Source: Chlamydomonas sphaeroides
Taxonomy: Eukaryota; Chlorophyta; Chlorophyceae; Chlamydomonadales; Chlamydomonadaceae
Reading direction: 5' to 3'
DNA: 23,180 bases
NCBI GenBank assembly: GCA_001662425.1
Contig: BDDC01000434.1
Coordinates: 40,086-63,265, forward strand
How positions within the stretch are numbered: position 1 is the stretch's first letter; each line of letters begins with the position of its first letter. The notes beneath the pieces are model-generated. The model was not told the DNA's origin. It did no database searches and saw nothing but the letters and a program-made list of their open reading frames with translations. Made by a program: the position numbers and the translations under genes. Shown one piece after another: positions 20,345 through 23,180 of the stretch.

Positions 20345-22318
20345 TCAGAGGCCCAGCCCCAGCCCCGCGCGCCGCAGCGCCGCGGTCACGTTGCGGCCCG
20401 CGCACTGCGGTAGCTGGCACACAAAGAAGATGGGCACCGCACTGGCCAGCGCCAGCACGAAACCCAGCCCCAGCGCGCCTGTGGCAGGGGTGGGAAGCAG
20501 GGGGAGGGAGGAAGGGAGGGGTCAGGCCGCCCAGGGTTCGGCGGAGGGCCGGCGGCCCGACCGCTGACGGTAGCAGGCCACCCCGGGCTCACCCAGCATG
20601 ATGTCAAAGCACTGGTCGTCGGTGAGGGCCAGCTGCGTGCACAGCAGGCCCGCCACCTGTGGGAGGGAACGGGGCGGCAAGCATAGCGGTCCCAGTGCAG
20701 CTCACACAGGCGGGTGGAGGAGGCTGAGCTACTTACAACACGCAAGCCTGCTGCCCTCTTCACCTCGCCAACCCCTCCACCTCGCCAACCCCGAAGTGCA
20801 GACACCAAGCTCCACACCCGGCCCCCGAGCCCCGCCGCCCACAAACCTGGTTGAGTGCCAGGTTGATGGCCACGGGCGCCACCAGGCCCAGCACCGTGGG
20901 GCACAGGATGCAGAACCACAGCGGCGGCGCCGCGGCAAAGGCCGCCGGCAGCGCCGCCGCCAGCGCCGCCGCCACCAGGTGCGCCGCCGCGGTGCCGCCG
21001 CTGCCGCCACCGGCGCCGCCGCCGACGAGGCCGTCGACCGGCGGCAGCGTGTCACCCAGCTGCTGCTCCACCAGCTGGCGGCGCTGCGTGGCGGCGCCGG
21101 AGCCGGCCTCCGCCGTGGCATCCGGTTTAGGAGCGGCGGCAGCGGCGGCGGCGCCGCTCTGCTGCAGCATCTCCGCCAGGGTGCTGAACAACCGGGCGGC
21201 CAGCTGCTGCGTCAGGAAGCCCACCTGGTCCTGGCCCTGGCTCCCGGAGGAGGGCTCGCCGGTGGCGTCAGCGGCGCTGCCGCCGGCGGCGGTGGCGGCG
21301 CCGCCGCCGCCCCAGGTGGCGGCCGCCAGGCGCCGGTCCAGCAGCAGCAGCCCCCGGGCCGCATCGTACAGGGCGTAGGGGCCGCCTGGCGTGACGCGAC
21401 ATGGGACGACGGGAGGAAGGGTGGGAGCATGTAAGGTTTGGTACCGTTGATGCCAGAGGCGAGATTGTAGGTGGGTGCGCCCGCGGCTGCACAGTGGGCC
21501 GCTGGCGGGTGGACGTGCAGAGACGACGGAGCCCCGCCACGAAGAGCTCAGCTGGTGAAGGACTGACGATACCGCAGGTAGCAGGCAGCAGACGAACCCA
21601 CCGCTGGCGAGGCGGTCAAAGACGGCCAGGCGGATGGGGAAGAGCCGTCGGCCAAGCACACCCTCCACGGCCTGCGCGCCCCGATTGAGTGCGGCTAGGG
21701 CGCTGGATAGGGGGGTGAGGGCGCCAGCGGCCGCGGCTGCGCTGATGCTGGCAGGGAAGCCAGCCGGCAGGTCGTCGGCGGTGGCGAGGGCTGTGAAGGG
21801 CTGTGCCTCGGTGCGCCTGTGGGGACACGCCCATCACGAGGACGCGGCGGTTAGCTAGAGCTAGGGTTGTTTCAGCAGCAGCTTGCGACAAGCGTGTCAC
21901 CTCTCGGGCTTGCCGCCACCTGATGATACGACCACCAGCGCTCGATAGCTGGCCAGGCTCGCGAGGACGTCCTCGGAGGAGGCCTCTGCGGCATGGCGCG
22001 TGCGAGCGAGGCCGATACAGGCTTGGCGCAACGCCAGACAAGTGCCACGCCAGCGTTGTCGTTTCCAACGACAGCAGCGTGCGGCTCCTTGCCTGTCAGC
22101 TCCAGGAGACGGGGGCCGTCGCCTCGAGAAATGCTCGCCAGCAGCGCGTTGTCCTTGCTAAACGCATCGCTCGCACTTCCGACACCAGCCCTGTGGCATT
22201 GTGCAAGCCTAGGCAGTGATTGGAGCCACTGCGGGTGCTCTCGCGCGACCAAGCCGACGCATGCCAACGCGGCCACGACGAGGGCAGCCGCACAGACAGC
22301 ACCCTTGCGGCAGCCCAT
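20345..22318 (-). CDS. Membrane protein of 420 residues, unrecognised
   Basis: Predicted 420-residue membrane protein; family not recognised. Exons (minus strand): 22318-22093, 21985-21901, 21816-21602, 21385-20847, 20656-20593, 20478-20345. The ATG at 22318 starts a signal anchor (GAVCAAALVVAALACVGLVA). The middle, about 60-190, is soluble-looking (EDVLASLASYRALVVVSS, LGRRLFPIRLAVFDRLASGG, YALYDAARGLLLLDRRL). An Ala/Gly/Gln-rich linker follows. The C-terminus has two or three membrane spans, including LWFCILCPTVLGLVAPVAIN and LGFVLALASAVPIFFVCQL. Intron 1 (21986-22092) needs a GC donor (ACAG|GCAAGG): the frame before it and the frame after it are both coding-like but differ, and this splice joins them in phase. 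Two earlier in-frame ATGs (22501, 22471) could add up to 61 residues, but would leave little room for a promoter. Confidence 0.74.
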
Positions 22319-22585
22319 GGTCTGGCAGAATTGGGATGTCGAGGGTGTGGAGGAGAGCGTCCGTGTGGACTGCTCGGCTTGGGGACAGGGCGGGGAAGGG
22401 GCGGAGGGCGGAGCAGGTCGCCTGGCGCGTGCTGTGCCGTGCGGGGCGGTCGACAATTGCGCCCAGGACATCCATAGGTAATGCTGTAATAGTCTATACA
22501 TATTACAGTTTCATTATACGCTGCCATCGCTGTCGCGCTCGCTTCCATCGTTGCAGCAACACCTGCCGGGCATTGCGGCACCGCG
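22319..22585. promoter_or_regulatory. Short divergent promoter of the 420-residue and YjbQ-like genes
   Basis: Only 267 bp separate two divergent start codons. The centre (about 22475-22530) is strongly AT-rich, with TCTATACATATTAC and CATTATACG on the plus strand. Either could give a TATA-like element in one direction, but none is a clean match. A shared bidirectional promoter is the simplest reading. Confidence 0.6.
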
Positions 22586-22952
22586 ATGGCAAAGTGGAGC
22601 CAGCATGAGATTCGAATGGTTAGCACTCTATGTGGGCGAGGACACGGCAGCAAAGGCGGCCCTAAGCCCATCGCGGCCACGCCTGACCTGCCCCATTCCC
22701 ACCTGAGCCCCCCGACCTTTGCTCCCCTGCCTCCTGCCTGCCCTCCGCCGCTTCCCGGCACCCGCCCCTGTAGCCTTCCCCCCAGCCGTCGTTCTCAGGA
22801 GTAGGGGCTGGGCGAGGCCCACTCCCGCCGTGTCCCACACCGCCGCCAACGGCGCTCTTACATACCTGCCTCATGCCCCGTCCTACCTCCCACCTCCTGC
22901 CTCCTGCGCGCAGCCCGCCATGCAGCGCGGCTGCCACCTGGTCACCGACAAG
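22586..22952 (+). CDS. YjbQ/UPF0047-family protein, N-terminal exons (runs off the window)
   Basis: Two short exons, 22586-22618 and 22914-22952, join in phase to give MAKWSQHEIRM and PAMQRGCHLVTDK. The family pattern (Trp, Gln, alternating hydrophobics, then R-G-x-H-L-x-T-D-x) is the N-terminus of YjbQ/UPF0047 proteins, about 130-150 residues long, for which a weak thiamine-phosphate synthase activity is reported in bacteria. The first exon ends at a less usual donor, GTTAGC; the second is bounded by GCGCAG and GTGAGC. The rest of the protein, including the conserved His/Thr/Ser core, lies beyond the right edge. The call rests on 24 residues, so it is moderate. Confidence 0.62.
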
Positions 22953-23125
22953 GTGAGCGACCACCACCGGCTGCACTGCGACCCCAGGCGACGCATTAGA
23001 GCACCACCGCGAAGCCCGTGCGCACCAGCCAGAGGACCTGCCGCGGCCCGCCGGGCCCCGCAGCGGCCCCGCAGCGCTGCCACGCCACGCCAGAGGGGGG
23101 AGATACGCGGCTACCACGCCGCATC

Positions 23126-23180
23126 ACCCCACCCCACCCCACCCCACCCCACCCCACCCCACCCCACCCCACCCCACCCC
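23126..23180. repeat. (ACCCC)11 microsatellite reaching the window edge
   Basis: Eleven perfect ACCCC units run to the end of the window, so the array may continue. It lies in what should be intron 2 of the YjbQ-like gene, about 170 bp after the donor. The C-rich strand is the coding strand; its complement is GGGGT. Confidence 0.95.

Noticed and set aside
23126..23180. Telomere-like repeat
   Set aside because: ACCCC/GGGGT is not the algal telomere unit, and the array lies within a gene.

Overview
The window looks like nuclear DNA of a green alga of the Chlamydomonas/Volvox group (Chlorophyta, Chlamydomonadales). It is very GC-rich, and its genes are split into many short exons by GC-rich introns, mostly 100-600 bp with GTGAGN/GTGCGN donors. 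Simple repeats are dense, and several genes carry the TGTAA-type poly(A) signal used by these algae. The nearest relatives of the proteins (a plastid GNAT, a family-90 glycosyltransferase, an S1 protease) fit a photosynthetic eukaryote. Exon models below were built by hand from splice motifs and codon phase. Every junction keeps frame, but none is tested against RNA.

Layout, left to right: (1) a tentative last exon of a plus-strand gene at the left edge (about 114-224). (2) A minus-strand, 15-exon secreted trypsin-like serine protease of 748 residues (6192-1015), with a complete catalytic triad and an unusual long C-terminal tail. (3) Divergent from it, a plus-strand 12-exon family-90 (CAP10-like) glycosyltransferase of 508 residues (6948-11728). 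(4) Convergent with that, a minus-strand 6-exon plastid GNAT acetyltransferase of 261 residues (14966-12772), of the serotonin N-acetyltransferase/NSI type. (5) Divergent again, a plus-strand 6-exon membrane protein of 1071 residues (15343-19603), unrecognised, behind a clear TATA box. (6) Convergent, a minus-strand 6-exon membrane protein of 420 residues (22318-20345), unrecognised. (7) Divergent from it, the first two exons of a plus-strand YjbQ/UPF0047-family gene (from 22586) that runs off the right edge.

The complete genes alternate in orientation, so each intergenic space is either a shared divergent promoter or a shared convergent 3' region. The protease and the glycosyltransferase are both predicted for the secretory pathway, but nothing shows that the genes form one pathway. 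The points most worth a second look are the protease tail, two probable GC-AG introns in different genes, the two unrecognised membrane proteins, a start-stop uORF, and a hairpin flanked by a 9-bp direct repeat.
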